A stretch of 64,000 bases of DNA, from positions 1,736,001 to 1,800,000 of the forward strand of contig NHZP01000002.1 in NCBI GenBank assembly GCA_003313425.1. The letters run 5' to 3'. Under the pieces are notes generated by a model. The model worked only from the letters and a program-made list of their open reading frames with translations, made no database searches and was not told where the DNA came from. The translations under genes and the position numbers were made by a program. This DNA is from Pseudopyrenochaeta lycopersici (Eukaryota; Ascomycota; Dothideomycetes; Pleosporales; Pseudopyrenochaetaceae). Each line of letters begins with the position of its first letter. The stretch's first letter is position 1. Positions 22,501-34,724 of the stretch are shown here, piece after piece.

Positions 22501-25500
22501 CATTCCCGGCCGCAATAGGCATCGACAGTGCCATCGCCAAGTTACACGAAATCCCAAAATTACCAGCAGCCAAAAAGTCAGATACATTCCACAAGCAACA
22601 GGCTTTCCGTCTTATCACGGCTCACACAAAGCTATTGGTTGGCTTCGACAGCTTGCCAGAGGACTTCGCTCAGCTCGTGCGACTTCAAGCAAACGACTTG
22701 TGCGCTAAGAATTTCGATCATGGCTTCGACATACTCACAGGATCTGAGAGAGAAAAGTCCATCACAAAGAAAGGTGTCGAACAAGAAACCTTGAAGAAGC
22801 TTCTCAAAGCGTGTATTTTTGCAGTCTCGGTGCCGGATCTCAAGCCGGACGCAGAAGTCCTTGTGACCAATCTAGCGAGACACTTCACACTTCTGGAACT
22901 TGGAACGCAATTTGCAACCTTGAAGCACAAGAACAAGCCGTTCGATGTGCATTCTGGCGAGGGGCCAGTTGTCATTGAGAGCGACGTTATATCGGAAGCA
23001 ATTGGCGAGTCGCTTGCGTCTGAACATGGCGATGTACGAGACGCAGCCCAACAGGCTATTTTGACGATGCGGGACGCCATCAAAGCGATTATCGGAAACG
23101 ATACCCAGCTTGACAAGTTCAACTTCTTTAACGAGCTGTCAAGTACATTCTGCCACAACTGTCACGCTGATGATTGGTTCATGAAGTCCGGTGGGACGCG
23201 AGGTATTGAGATCATTATCAAACATCTAGGGCTCCCTCAACAATGGATGGTAGCACGTCACTTTGAACTTATTCGTGCGCTGAACTTCGTAATGAAGGAT
23301 ATGCCCATCGATCTCGATTCGAAGACTCGCATACAGGCGGAAGGACTTATTGAAGATCTGATCCGACGGTGTCATAAGAAGACAACAAAAGAAGACTTCG
23401 AGAAGGGGAACAATATTACTCTAAGATTATGCGGGCAGCTAGTAGGCGACCTGTCCCATATGAACAAGAGTGTGCGAGAGGCAACACAGAAGGCCTTCCA
23501 TGTACTATCGGATGTCACTGGACTGGGGGTTAGTGAGCTCATCATGCCGGTAAAGGATAGGCTCATCGTACCAATCTGGACAAAGCCACTTCGAGCATTA
23601 CCCTTCAGCATCCAGATCGCTTACATCGATGCCATCACGTTTTGCTTGAAGCTTAAGAATAACATTCTCGAATTCAACGATCAGCTTACAAGGCTACTCA
23701 TGGAATCGCTAGCCCTTGCCGACGCGGAAGATGAAGGGCTCGCAAGTAAGCCTTTCGAGCAACGAAATGCAGAGCACATAGTCAATCTGCGAGTCGCTTG
23801 TATCCGTCTTCTGTCCACAGCTCAAAGCTTCCCTGAATTCAGCACCACACCTCCGAATCAGACGTTCCTTCGAATTATAGCGGTGTTCTTCAAGTGTCTT
23901 TACTCGAAGTCTACAGAAGTCATCGATGCAGCGAATATTGGCTTGTCGGGCGTGATCTCGGCGACGAACAAGCTGCCCAAGGATGTCCTTCAGAGTGGTC
24001 TTCGGCCAATCCTTGTCAATCTTCAAGATCCACGCAAACTCTCACTTGAGAACCTTGATGCTCTTGCTCGATTGCTGAAGCTACTTACAAACTACTTCAA
24101 AGTCGAGATCGGAAGCCGTTTACTGGACCATTTGAAGAATTTGGCGGACCAAAACAGTCTACAGAAGATCTCATTCACAATGATCGAGCAGAATCCGAAG
24201 ATGAAGATTGTTACGGGTATTTTTAACGTCTTCCATCTTCTTCCTCCGGCAGCGGCTATTTTCCTGAAGCAAATCATCGAAAAGGTCATCGAACTTGAGA
24301 TTGGATTACGGCGGACGCATTATAGTCCATTCAGGGAGCCACTGATCAAGTATCTGTGCATGTATCCGAAGGAAGCATGGGACTACTTCGCGCCAAATCT
24401 GAAGGTTCAGACCCAAGGACGCTTCTTCGCTCAGCTACTTGAGAACGAAGCAAGCGCGATATTGCGGAAGCAGGTCATGGAGGATGTTCCCGGTTTCTTG
24501 AAAGCGATCGACTTCGAGGGAACCGAGAAGGAGAAGTGCCAGGCCCAACTCAACGGCATTCATATCGCCTATGCCCTGAGCAAGTTCGAGGAGTCAAGCA
24601 AGTGGCTGATCGATCATGATGATCTACGGAAAGGCCTCTTCGAAGCGGGCAGGTCGTTAGAGAAGAAACTTCGACAGAACAGCGTCGATGCAGAGCTCCG
24701 TTTAGCGACAGAACAGGCCGGTGACCAGATCATGGTGATCTTTACTACATACCTCAAGCATGAGCCAAACAGCCTGGAATTCTTCTTCGAGCTTATCGAT
24801 GCTGTCACTTCAGAGGAGCTGAAGGCGTCGCCGCGCTTATTCGACTTCATTTACGAGCAAATCGTTTCCAGTGAGTCTGTCGAATACTGGAAAACACTCG
24901 TACATAAATGCATCGACCTATACACATCTCGCACATCTTCGCAAAAGACCAAAACCTTCATCTTCCGATACATCGTCAATCCGATCTTCGCCATGGATGT
25001 CAAGCGCAACTGGGACAGCCTATTCGACCAGAAGTCCAAAGGCACTAAGCTGATGGACAAGAGCATGACTGAGACAATCCACAATAGACTCTGGAAACCA
25101 CAATCCCTAACAGACACTTCAGAAGAGACTGCACAACTTGGTGTTGACCATTCACGTATGGAGTTGCTCCAGCTCACCACCCTTCTGCTCAAGCATTATT
25201 CTGGAATGATCCAGGAAGCCCGCAAAGATGTCATCAAGTTCGCCTGGAATTACATTAAGCTCGAAGACATCATCAACAAATACGCGGCATACGTTTTGAT
25301 CGCATTCTTCATCGCCGTCTTCGACACACCTATGAAAATTGCCATCCAGGTCTATCAGGCCCTTCTCAAGGCACATCAGAACGAAGGTCGTTCATTAGTG
25401 ATGCAGGCGCTTGAGCTCATGGCTCCAGTCCTGAAGAAGCGCATGGGTGGCGGCGATCCTAAGATGCCGCGCTGGATTCAGTACCCACGCAAGATTTTGT

Positions 25501-28500
25501 CGGAGGAGAGCTCAAATTTGCAGCAGTTGATGAGCATCTTTAACTTTGTTGTAAGACATCCGGACTTATTCTACGAAGGTCGCGAGCATCTGTCGTCGAT
25601 CATTATCACGGCCCTTCCGAAGATTGCCCAGCCACCGAATCCTTCGACAGATACCAAGAAGCTTGCGCTGAATCTTATTGGCCTTATCAGAACATGGGAA
25701 GAACGAACAGCGAGTGAAGCTGGCGGTGCAACTGATCGGGCTTCCGAGTCGCCACAAGCTCTCAAGAGGCGATCAGATGGGTCTCTTGTGGCTCCAGGCA
25801 CACTTCCAAAGGGCTTTGTCGCTCAAGCTGGCATTCGAATGATGCTGATCAAGTACTTAATTCAATTCATCGCCTACCTGCCCGAGCGATTCCCTGTCGC
25901 CTCGCCAAAGCCAAAGGATGCAACCATAGTCACTGTCAACACGCCACAGTCTGCTGAGATATGTAGAAAGGCAGTTCAACTGTTACATGATCTTCTTTCG
26001 CCGCGCTTATGGAACGACTTGGATCTGGACATCATGCTCACAAAGAAGATCGATGAAATCCTAACCGCAGAGATGAAGCAAGAAGAAAAGGCAGACATGT
26101 TCAACACTCGAATGATCAACACGCTACAGATTGTGAAGGTCATTGTCAATGTCAAACCGGACAACTGGGTACTCCAGCGCATTCCGCAATTCCAGAAGAT
26201 CTTAGACAAACCCGTCCGGTCTGAGAACGCTGATGTCCAGGCTAGCCTCCATGCAACAGATGAGTCTGACGATGGAACGATGAAGTTAAAGCCTATCCTT
26301 AAGCGGCTTCTAGAAGTCATGCCAGAGCCTGTCACCGATGATGAGGGGAATACAGAAGAGTCGCCGTCCACGGAATTCGTGAACTTCCTAGGTGCCGTTG
26401 CTACTGAGGCTCTCTCTAACGGGTCTTATGTTTGTGCCATCAACATCCTTTGGACTCTCTGCCAGAAGCGACCGGAGGAAATAGACCAACATATCCCACA
26501 AGTTATGAAGGCTTTTCAGGGTAAAATGGCCAAAGACCACCTCGCTGGACACACTATAATCCCAGGGCAGCCAGTGCCACCTGGGATGCGGCCCGAAGGA
26601 GCTAACCCACCAACTGATCCCCGCGAACTCGAAGTGCAGACAGATTTGGTACTCAAAACAGTAGACATTCTAGCTGCGCGGATGAATGAACTCGGCGAAA
26701 ATCGAAGGCCATATCTAAGCGTCCTCGCTTCGCTCGTTGAGCGATCACAGACCAACTCTGTTTGCATGAAGGTATTGGACTTGGTTGAGGAGTGGATCTT
26801 CCACTCTACTGAGCCCGTACCGACGCTGAAGGAGAAGACGGCGGTGCTCAGCAAGATGCTGTTGTTCGAACACCGAACAGATACATCACTGTTGACGCGT
26901 TTCCTCGATCTCGTTATCCGCATTTATGAGGATCCTAAGATCACGCGGAGTGAGCTTACGGTGCGAATGGAACACGCATTCTTGATAGGTACCAGGGCAC
27001 AAGATGTCGAGATGCGCAATCGATATTTGACAATCTTCGATAAAAGTCTGAGCCGAACTGCAGCCAGCCGTTTAAGCTATGTTCTCGCATCTCAGAACTG
27101 GGACACGCTTTCGGACAGCTACTGGTTAAGCCAAGTCATTCATTTGATGTTTGGATCCGTCGAAATGAATACACCAGCCCAACTGCATTCTGAGGATTTC
27201 AGACTTATGCAGCCGACAACTATGTTTGGGAGTTACGGTAAAGACTCCAGGATTGCGGACGTCATGGTCGACGATGATTTGGAAAAACTCATCGACGGTC
27301 ATCGCCGATTCTGCAATCAACTAGGTGATGTGAAGATCAAAGATATTTTCGAACCGCTCGGACACCTGCAACATACAGACAGCAATCTTGCGCACGACAT
27401 CTGGGTCGCTTTCTTCCCTCTCGCATGGACTGCTCTAACAAAGGACGACCAGAGTGACCTGGAGAAAGGTATGGCAGCCTTGCTTACGAAGGACTATCAC
27501 TCTCGCCAGCTCGATAAGCGACCAAATTGCGTGGCAACCATGCTCAACGGCATTGTGCACGCCCGCCCTCGTGTCAAGTTTCCCCCGCACATAATGAAGT
27601 ACCTGGCCCAGACGTACAATGCCTGGTATACTGCGGCTGTGTATATGGAAGACTCCGCTATCTCTCCTGTTGTCGACGTTGAGAAGTTGCGGGAGAGCAA
27701 CCTTGATGCTCTTCTGGAGATCTATAGCGGTTTACAGGAAGACGACCTATTTTACGGCACATGGCGCCGACGCTGCCAATTTCTTGAGAGCAATGCTGCT
27801 CTCTCATATGAGCAGTGCGGTATTTGGGACAAGGCACAACAAATGTACGAGGCAGCGCAGATCAAAGCGCGTACCTCGGTGCTACCCTTCTCTACTGGAG
27901 AGTATATGTTATGGGAAGATCATTGGGTGATATGTGCACAGAAGCTACAACAATGGGAGATCTTGAGCGACTTTGCTAAGCACGAGAATTTCAATGATCT
28001 CTACCTGGAATCTACCTGGCGGGTCTTCGATGCCTGGCAGAACGCTGAGACTCGGGAACAGCTTGACGCTACCATTAAGGCAGTCAGCGATGCCCCGACG
28101 CCTCGACGAGTGTTCTTCCAGACTTTCATGTCTCTACTCAAACTTCACAACAAGCAGGAGTCACAACCTGAGTTCCACCGATTGTGCGACGAATCTATCC
28201 AGTTGTCAATTCGGAAGTGGCATCAGCTTCCTCGGCGCATCACGCAAGCACACATTCCACTACTTCAGCATTTCCAACAGCTAGTGGAGTTGCATGATGC
28301 TAGTGTTATTTGCCAGAGTCTTGCGCAGACTACCCAGCAGAACTTGGACATCAAATCACAGGAACTCAAGCTGCTACTAAGCACCTGGCGTGACCGCCTG
28401 CCGAACTTCTGGGATGATATCAACGCATGGCAAGACCTTGTAACCTGGCGCCAACATATCTTCCAATTGATCAACGGCGTCTACTTGAATCTGCTCCCGC

Positions 28501-31195
28501 CGAACCAAAACAACGCCAGCGGAAATTCCTTTGCATACCGTGGTTACCACGAGACCGCATGGATCATCAATCGTTTCGCACACGTTGCACGCAAGCACAA
28601 TCTTCCTGAAGTATGCATCAATCAACTCGGACGCATCTATACTCTACCCAATATTGAAATTCAAGAAGCTTTCCTAAAACTACGCGAGCAAGCGAAATGT
28701 CATTACCAAATTAAAGCCGATCTCAATAGCGGGTTGGATGTTATCAATAATACCAATCTCAACTATTTCGGTCCGCAACAAAAAGCGGAGTTCTACACCC
28801 TGAAGGGCATGTTCTTGGCAAAACTTGGACAGAAGAATGAAGCCGGCGAGGCCTTTGGGACAGCTCTGTACTTTGACATCAAGCTTCCGAAGGCATGGGC
28901 AGAGTGGGGCCGGTACAATGATATGCTGTTCAAGGAAGAGCCACAGAATCTAGAGAGGGCCGAGGCTGCGCTCAGCTGCTATCTCGAAGCAGCGAGCCAG
29001 TTCAAGAATGCGAAGTCAAGAAAGCTGCTTGGGCGCGTCCTATGGTTGCTAAGCTTGGATAATCCGGAGCGGAAATTAGCAGAGAAGTTCGAAGAGTTCA
29101 AGGGGGATACACCAGCATGGTACTGGATCACGTACATTCCACAGCTGCTCAATAGCCTTTCCAGGCAAGAAGCGCCTATTGCAAGGTCAATCCTGGGCAA
29201 ACTTGCGAAAACTTATCCACAAGCTCTTTACTGCCATTTAAGGACAACGAGAGAAGATATGGTCGTGCTCAAGAAGAACCACGAACAGAAAGAGGCGAAG
29301 GATAAGGTGGCGAAGGCGAAACAACAACAAGGTCAAGGTTCACCCGCAGCAAAACAAGGCTCACCGGCAGCGAAGCAAGGTTCACCGGAAGCTCGCCCTG
29401 GCTCAAGCGGCAATCGACCAGCATCCGCAAGTGGCGAGAGCAAGCCCGCAGCAAGTGGTACACCGAATGGTACTGTTAAGACGGAGGGCGGTCAGCAAGG
29501 AAGCCCTAGCACGAATAGCGCTCCAGCCCCTGCCGATGCTCCTCCGGCTCCCAAAAAGCCATGGGATCATGTTGAGGAGATTAGTGCGATCCTTAAGACG
29601 GCGTTCCCTCTCCTCGCATTGTCCATGGAGACGATGCTGGATCAAATCCAGAAGAACTTCAAATGCCCTCCGGATGAAGATGCGTACAGGCTCATCGTAG
29701 CACTACTGAATGATGGTCTATCCTACGTTGGTCGCCAGCCCAACCTCTATGCGCGCGAAATCAAATTGCCAGCTACGACTGAGGCAAACATCACGCGTTT
29801 CGCTGAGTCTGTCCTACCTCCGCATATTCGTAAGGCGTTCGAAATGGACTTCGTCAAGAACAAGCCCACTATGTACGAGTACATTCAGAAATTGCGTGTT
29901 TGGCGCAACCGCTTTGAGGAGAGACTTGATCGCAGGAAGCTCATTGTGCCTCTCGAACAGTATACACATCAGCTTAGTGAGTTCCGCTTCCTCAAATTCG
30001 ATGATGTGGAAGTGCCGGGACAATACTTGCAGCATCGTGATAAGAATTCCGATTTTGTTCGCATCGAGCGCTTCCTTCCAGATGTCGAGCTGGTACGTGG
30101 TATTGGCATCTGTCACCGGCGTCTCAAAATCCGCGGTCATGATGGAAGCATTCATCCATTTGCCATTCAGTTCCCAGCTGCTAGGAACTCGCGGCGAGAG
30201 GAACGTATTCTTCAGCTGTTCCGTATCTTCAACGGCATTTTAGCTAAGCGCAAGGAGAGTCGTAGGAGGAATTTACAGTTCCATCTACCACTCATGGTTC
30301 CGATCACGCCAAGTGTGCGTATGGTTCAGGACGACTCGTCGTACACAAATATGCAGGGCATTTATGAAGACTACTGCAGGAAGAATGGCATCAACAAGGA
30401 TGAGCCAATCCTCTTCAGCATCGAGAAGTTGAGGGCTCTGCAGCCGGTAAGTACAATGAAAAACCATTTGAAATACTAGAACCAGAAACTAAGAATCATG
30501 TACAGAAGAGTATCGACAACGCAAATTCTATCCGCCTTGAAACCTTCGCCGCTGTACAAGAGAAATACGTGCCACCGACTGTCGTACAAGACTACTTCCG
30601 CGCCACTTTCCCCGATTTCGCGGACTTTTGGCTGTTCCGTCGCACCTTCAGTTATCAACTCGCCGCGCTTACTTTCATGACGTACGTCATGCATATGAAT
30701 ACGCGCTACCCCCATAAGATCAATATCTCACGCTCCTCTGGCCGTGTCTGGGGCTCAGAGCTCATCCCTAGCACAGCAGTTGGCAAACCGATTCTGCACA
30801 ACAGCGAGCCTGTCCCATTCCGCCTGACACCAAACTTACAAACGATTATGGGCCCTTTGAATCTTGAAGGCATCTTCGCACCAGCCGTTATGACGGTCGC
30901 CAGATGTTTGATTGAGCCTGAAGGCGAGTTGGAAATGCAACTCAGCATTTTCATGCGTGATGAGATGAATCACTGGTTCACGTCCCAGCATAAGGCTAAC
31001 CAGCTCACGCCCGAATTACTGAGGGACTCAGTGCAGACTAATTCAGAGCTGGTGGTAAAACGCGCAAGTGCAATTGGCAGTTTGCCGACAGGCGCGAACT
31101 TACCGGCAAATCAGACCATGGTAGATCTTGTAGCTGTTGCGGTGCATCCTGGAAAATTGAGCATGACAGATCCGCTGTGGATGGGGTATCTATAA
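19555..31195 (+). CDS. TRA1: TRA1, PIKK-family pseudokinase scaffold of SAGA and NuA4, 3815 aa
   Basis: Giant scaffold that receives transcription activators and is shared by the SAGA and NuA4 histone acetyltransferase complexes. Exons: 19555-19609, 19695-19852, 19902-30446 (one 10.5-kb exon) and 30506-31195; 11448 nt in frame, 3815 aa, the usual size. N-terminus MAAHNFEAMASKLDDPNS joins DLRTKGTQAIEIRDNIE; the rest is HEAT-like helical repeats. The FAT region includes YFGPQQKAEFYTLKGMFLAKLGQ and KAWAEWGRYNDM. A Gln/Gly/Ser/Pro/Ala-rich linker (29310-29560) with a 21-bp tandem repeat separates FAT from the kinase-like domain. That domain (HRRLKIRGHDGS, FRIFNGILAKRKESRRRNL, HNSEPVPFRLTPNLQ) lacks a canonical DFG and catalytic loop, as expected of Tra1/TRRAP. 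The FATC end is HPGKLSMTDPLWMGYL. The ATG has a good context (AACATGG). Confidence 0.97.
29334..29396 (+). repeat. Three 21-bp tandem repeats inside TRA1
   Basis: Units at 29334-29354, 29355-29375 and 29376-29396 encode QGSPAAK, QGSPAAK and QGSPEAR. They are in frame with TRA1, in the disordered linker just before the kinase-like domain. Unit 3 has diverged at its last two codons. A length-variable minisatellite of this kind would keep the frame whatever the copy number. Confidence 0.85.
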
Positions 31196-32228
31196 CAACA
31201 TACTTGGAGAAGAGAGACGCAAGGACGGTTGAAGGGAGAATTGCATTTGAAAGCGCGAATGTCTGAATATAAGCATGGAGTTTGGGGAAAAGTGTTACGT
31301 GTACTTTTTTTTCTAGCGTCGATTCCGGTACATAGGGCGTCCGTGGTGTTTCTTCTCTTAGGCCACCAACTGTGGTTTCGGTATCATTTAGGCTGCAACA
31401 GCGGTCTAGCGGTTGGTATTGAGTAGTCCTGGGTGGCATTGTTCCTGCGCATTGTAGAGGTGATCGTCATGTGCTCATAGATAGTAACATGAATCAGTCA
31501 GAAACAAACATGAAGAGTGCATGCATATAGCCGATTCACCATGCTAATTTTGAAAGGCCATGCAGATATATTCAGCTAGGGAACCATTTTACGAAAGGGA
31601 TGATGATTCTGGGCTTTGGGTGCAACACATCCGCCTGCACCCCATGTACACCCATATCTCACGGATCGCGTGGCAGAATAAGATGGATATTTTGCTTTCT
31701 CAATGTGCCATATTCGTCTTCTCACTGCTTCATGTTCATCTGGCGACAGTGTAATATATATCCGAAATTTCCCGACAGCCTCCGAGATCAAGCTCCTCTT
31801 TCAAACTAGACTTACTATGCTTGACAGCTCGCTTCTGGGTTTAGGACACCCTCACATATTGCTTATTCCGGACATTTAGTATTCAGATCGATTAATGTGT
31901 AATGCTATCGATCAATAGAGGGGTTATTGCTGGCTCTTCGTCGGCAATAGCCGTCGCAACACAATGCTCCTTCATCTCCGTCGTGAAACATGTTTTCGCG
32001 AATCAATTTCTAGCTCACGGCACGCGGCAGCTTCAAAATTATTCGCGCCTCACCTCATCTCCACACTCATCTATACTATCCTTGCCTTCTGAGATCTGTT
32101 GCACGATGGGTCTAGCGGTGCCTTTGGGTCGATTCCAGGCCTAGAACTTGAAACAGTGGCAAGCTAAACTTCGGATAAAGCTTGCTTCAACATTGCAGAA
32201 AGAGCGAGTGGCCCTGGTAATCGATCGA
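31196..32228. other. TRA1 3' flank up to the transposon, no gene seen
   Basis: AT-rich sequence containing the TRA1 3' UTR. Open frames here are under 135 codons with no recognisable composition (for example 31038-31439 on the minus strand, partly antisense to TRA1). No other mobile element is visible. The last bases are an ATCGATCGATA sequence, into whose terminal TA the transposon inserted. Confidence 0.4.
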
Positions 32229-32230
32229 TA
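32229..32230. repeat. TA target-site duplication, left copy
   Basis: The TA immediately outside the left inverted repeat matches the TA outside the right repeat at 34355-34356, as expected for Tc1/mariner insertion. It lies at the end of a palindromic ATCGATCGATA. Confidence 0.8.
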
Positions 32231-32274
32231 CCGAGGTTCCCCCCGTGACGCACCACCCCGCGTAACGCACCATC
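32231..32274 (+). repeat. Left terminal inverted repeat (44 bp) of the pogo/Fot1 element
   Basis: Begins CCGAGGTTCCCCCC and matches the right repeat base for base in inverted orientation for 44 bp, diverging at position 45. It contains the decamers GTGACGCACC (32245-32254) and GTAACGCACC (32262-32271), spaced 17 bp start to start, which may be transposase-binding sites. Confidence 0.95.
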
Positions 32275-32298
32275 CGAGCATGCAACACCAACTTTTCA

Positions 32299-34158
32299 AT
32301 GCCACGTAACTCAACCAATATGGGGAAAATTGAGGATGCGCTTGCAGAAATCAACTCCTTGGGGCCTGGGGATAATATTCCTTATAGGGAAATAGCTAGA
32401 AAGCATGGTGTTGTGCACACAACGCTGATAAGGCGCAGCCAAGGCACATCCACCTCGCGCGAGGTCAAAGCTCAAAACCAACAAAATCTCCATCCACACC
32501 AGGAAAAGGAGCTCATCCTGTACATCATCCAGCTCACTAAGCGAGGCCTACCACCTACCAGGGCTTTGATTCGAAACTTTGCATCTCAAATAGCTAAAAA
32601 GGACATTGGAAAGCACTGGGTTGATCGCTTTGTTAAGCGGCATAACGTCCATCTCATCTCTCAATATGCCGTTGGTATAGATAACAACCGCCACAAGGCT
32701 GATTCCTTAGCAAAGTATAGCCTCTATTTTAAGCTTTTGGATGATAAGATTAAGCAATATAAGATAGAAGCTCAGCATACGTATAATATGGACGAAAAGG
32801 GGTTCCTTTTAGGAGTAATAGGCAGGTCAAAGAGGATATTCAGTAAGACCTTATATGAGCAGGGCAACTATAGATCCTTCATCCAGGGTGGTAACAGAGA
32901 GTGGATTACCTTGATAGCCTGCATCTGCGCGGATGGATCATCCCTAGAGCCTGCTCTGATATTTCAGTCAGCCTCATCCTCAATCCAGGACAGCTGGCTG
33001 CAAGAGTTTGATCCTGAGGATGATCAAGCTCGCTTTACCTCATCTCCCTCAGGATGGACAAACAACGATATAGGCCTAGCATGGCTAAAACAGGTGTTTG
33101 ATCGCAACACCAAGGCAAAAGCTCAATCCTACTATCGATTACTCATCCTTGATGGCCATGGATCTCATGTTTCTATGGATTTTATTGACTATTGCGACCA
33201 AAACAAGATCCTCCTAGCTATCTATCCTCCTCACTCAACCCATAGCTTACAGCCACTTGACGTGGGCATGTTCAAGCCTCTCTCATCAGCGTACTCACAG
33301 GAGATCTCACAGTTCATGGAGAGAAGCCAGGGGCTAGTTTCTATTAGCAAAAGAGACTTCTATCCTTTCTTCAAAGCAGCCTGGGCAGCCTCATTTAAAA
33401 AGGAGACTATCCTTAAGGCCTTTAAGGCAACTGGCCTATCGCCCTTCAATCCTGAGGTTATCCTCAAAAGATTCAAAGCTAAGCTAGCTATCCAGGCAAC
33501 TATGAGCGATAGTGAGTCCTCAGAGCTGAGTGCTGAGAATTGGAGGGAGCTAGAGGCGCTAGTACGCCGCGTTGTCAAAAATCGCGAGGATAAAGGGGCT
33601 AGAAAACTCAGCAGGATCTTTCACCACATCTGCACCAAAAAGTCTATCCTTGAGCACGAAGTAGCAGCTATAAGAGACGCCCTCATCCATGAGAGAAAGC
33701 GCAGGAAACAGAGCAAGGTCCTCCCACTGCAGCAGGATGAGAACTATCATGGTGGTGCAGTATTCTGGTCACCCAGGAAAGTAAAAGAGGCACGTGATCG
33801 CCAGGAGGCTAGAGCTCGCCAGGAGGAGGAGCAGCAACGTCAAAAGCTTGAAGCAGCTAGGCATCGTGAGGAGAGAAGGAAGGCCAAGGCTGAGTTGGTT
33901 CAATCAAGGCGAGTAGCTAGGGCTGAGGCCAGATTGTTGAGGCAGAAGGAAAAGGCAGAGCAAGCAGCTGATCGGGCCGCCAGACAGGCTGCTCGCAAGG
34001 CTGCAAAACGACTCAAACAAGCTCTCAAATTGTCCCAAAAAGGAAATAAGAGCAGCCTTAAAACTTCTGCAAAGGCTGTTACTAGAAAAAGGCAGGTTGC
34101 GAGGCCTGGTAGTGGTGAGGAGGTTGCAGGTGCTCTATCAGGCCTACCGCCTGTTTAG
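32299..34158 (+). CDS. Fot1/pogo-family DDE transposase, 619 aa
   Basis: Cut-and-paste transposase of the Tc1/mariner superfamily, pogo/Fot1 branch. The single exon starts at ATG 32299, 25 bp inside the left repeat. The N-terminus has a helix-turn-helix like psq/CENP-B DNA-binding domains (IEDALAEINSLGPGDNIPYR, then EIARKHGVVHTTLIRR), then a second CENP-B-like segment (KGLPPTRALIR region, HWVDRFVKRH). The DDE core has D in YNMDEKGF, D in LLILDGHGSH and D in LQPLDVGMFKPL; the last two are separated by 35 residues (DD35D). The C-terminal 150 residues are a highly charged Arg/Lys/Glu/Ala coiled-coil-like tail, common in fungal pogo transposases. No stop or frameshift, so it may be active. Confidence 0.95.
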   Translation: MPRNSTNMGKIEDALAEINSLGPGDNIPYREIARKHGVVHTTLIRRSQGTSTSREVKAQNQQNLHPHQEKELILYIIQLTKRGLPPTRALIRNFASQIAKKDIGKHWVDRFVKRHNVHLISQYAVGIDNNRHKADSLAKYSLYFKLLDDKIKQYKIEAQHTYNMDEKGFLLGVIGRSKRIFSKTLYEQGNYRSFIQGGNREWITLIACICADGSSLEPALIFQSASSSIQDSWLQEFDPEDDQARFTSSPSGWTNNDIGLAWLKQVFDRNTKAKAQSYYRLLILDGHGSHVSMDFIDYCDQNKILLAIYPPHSTHSLQPLDVGMFKPLSSAYSQEISQFMERSQGLVSISKRDFYPFFKAAWAASFKKETILKAFKATGLSPFNPEVILKRFKAKLAIQATMSDSESSELSAENWRELEALVRRVVKNREDKGARKLSRIFHHICTKKSILEHEVAAIRDALIHERKRRKQSKVLPLQQDENYHGGAVFWSPRKVKEARDRQEARARQEEEQQRQKLEAARHREERRKAKAELVQSRRVARAEARLLRQKEKAEQAADRAARQAARKAAKRLKQALKLSQKGNKSSLKTSAKAVTRKRQVARPGSGEEVAGALSGLPPV

Positions 34159-34310
34159 TCACGTGGCGGCCGCAAAATCAAACTTCCAATTAAATACCAG
34201 TAGCTATAGATAGTTTGAGGCCTTATAAATCGCTCCACCAAAAAAAACTGCGAAAATAGCTATAGTGTGAGGCTTAATAGCCTCAATTTAGTTCTGAGTT
34301 TTGGTGTTCA

Positions 34311-34354
34311 GATGGTGCGTTACGCGGGGTGGTGCGTCACGGGGGGAACCTCGG
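34311..34354 (-). repeat. Right terminal inverted repeat (44 bp) of the pogo/Fot1 element
   Basis: Exact inverted copy of 32231-32274, followed by TA. Perfect identity between the ends argues for recent activity. Confidence 0.95.
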
Positions 34355-34356
34355 TA
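34355..34356. repeat. TA target-site duplication, right copy
   Basis: Second copy of the TA found at 32229-32230, directly outside the right inverted repeat. Confidence 0.8.
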
Positions 34357-34724
34357 AGGCTTCGCATTTTTACGCGTCATCAAAACATTCTATCTTGTTT
34401 AGAAGATGCACCAATGGCTCTCGTAAATTTTTGGGAGAGATCACGGCATTGTCAATGCATGGCTTCATGGCCATGAGCGGAAGCATCGATCCTCTGCTTT
34501 AAGATTGTGCTAAGAAGGGCCGCGCAATGGGACAAGCAGATCTTCACTAGGATTTCAATGGTCTTTGCGCGCCTAAGTCCCGACATCTATATGTCATGAA
34601 ATTGCCATTCCTCATTTTTGCATGTTTCTTTCCCTAACGTCCCTTTCTTCTGAAGCTTGTCCTTCACCGCCACTCTTTTTTTCAATCAGTCATTCGTTCC
34701 TGCTGAGCAGGTTTTTCATTCACG
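34357..34724. other. Promoter region of the GH28 gene
   Basis: About 370 bp between the transposon and the GH28 start. The last 100 bp are strongly pyrimidine-rich (TTTCTTTCCC.., CTTTTTTTC), typical of a fungal core promoter or leader. No gene is seen. The transposon end is close enough to alter regulation of the downstream gene. Confidence 0.45.

Larger units (their letters stand above)
32231..34354 (+). mobile_element. Intact Fot1/pogo-type Tc1-mariner DNA transposon, 2124 bp
   Basis: Bounded by 44-bp perfect terminal inverted repeats (32231-32274 and 34311-34354) and flanked on both sides by the dinucleotide TA (32229-32230 and 34355-34356), the target duplication of the Tc1/mariner superfamily. 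It carries one uninterrupted transposase gene with a DD35D triad. Perfect end identity and an intact ORF point to a recent insertion that has escaped RIP or other decay. It sits between TRA1 and the GH28 gene and interrupts no recognisable gene. Confidence 0.95.
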
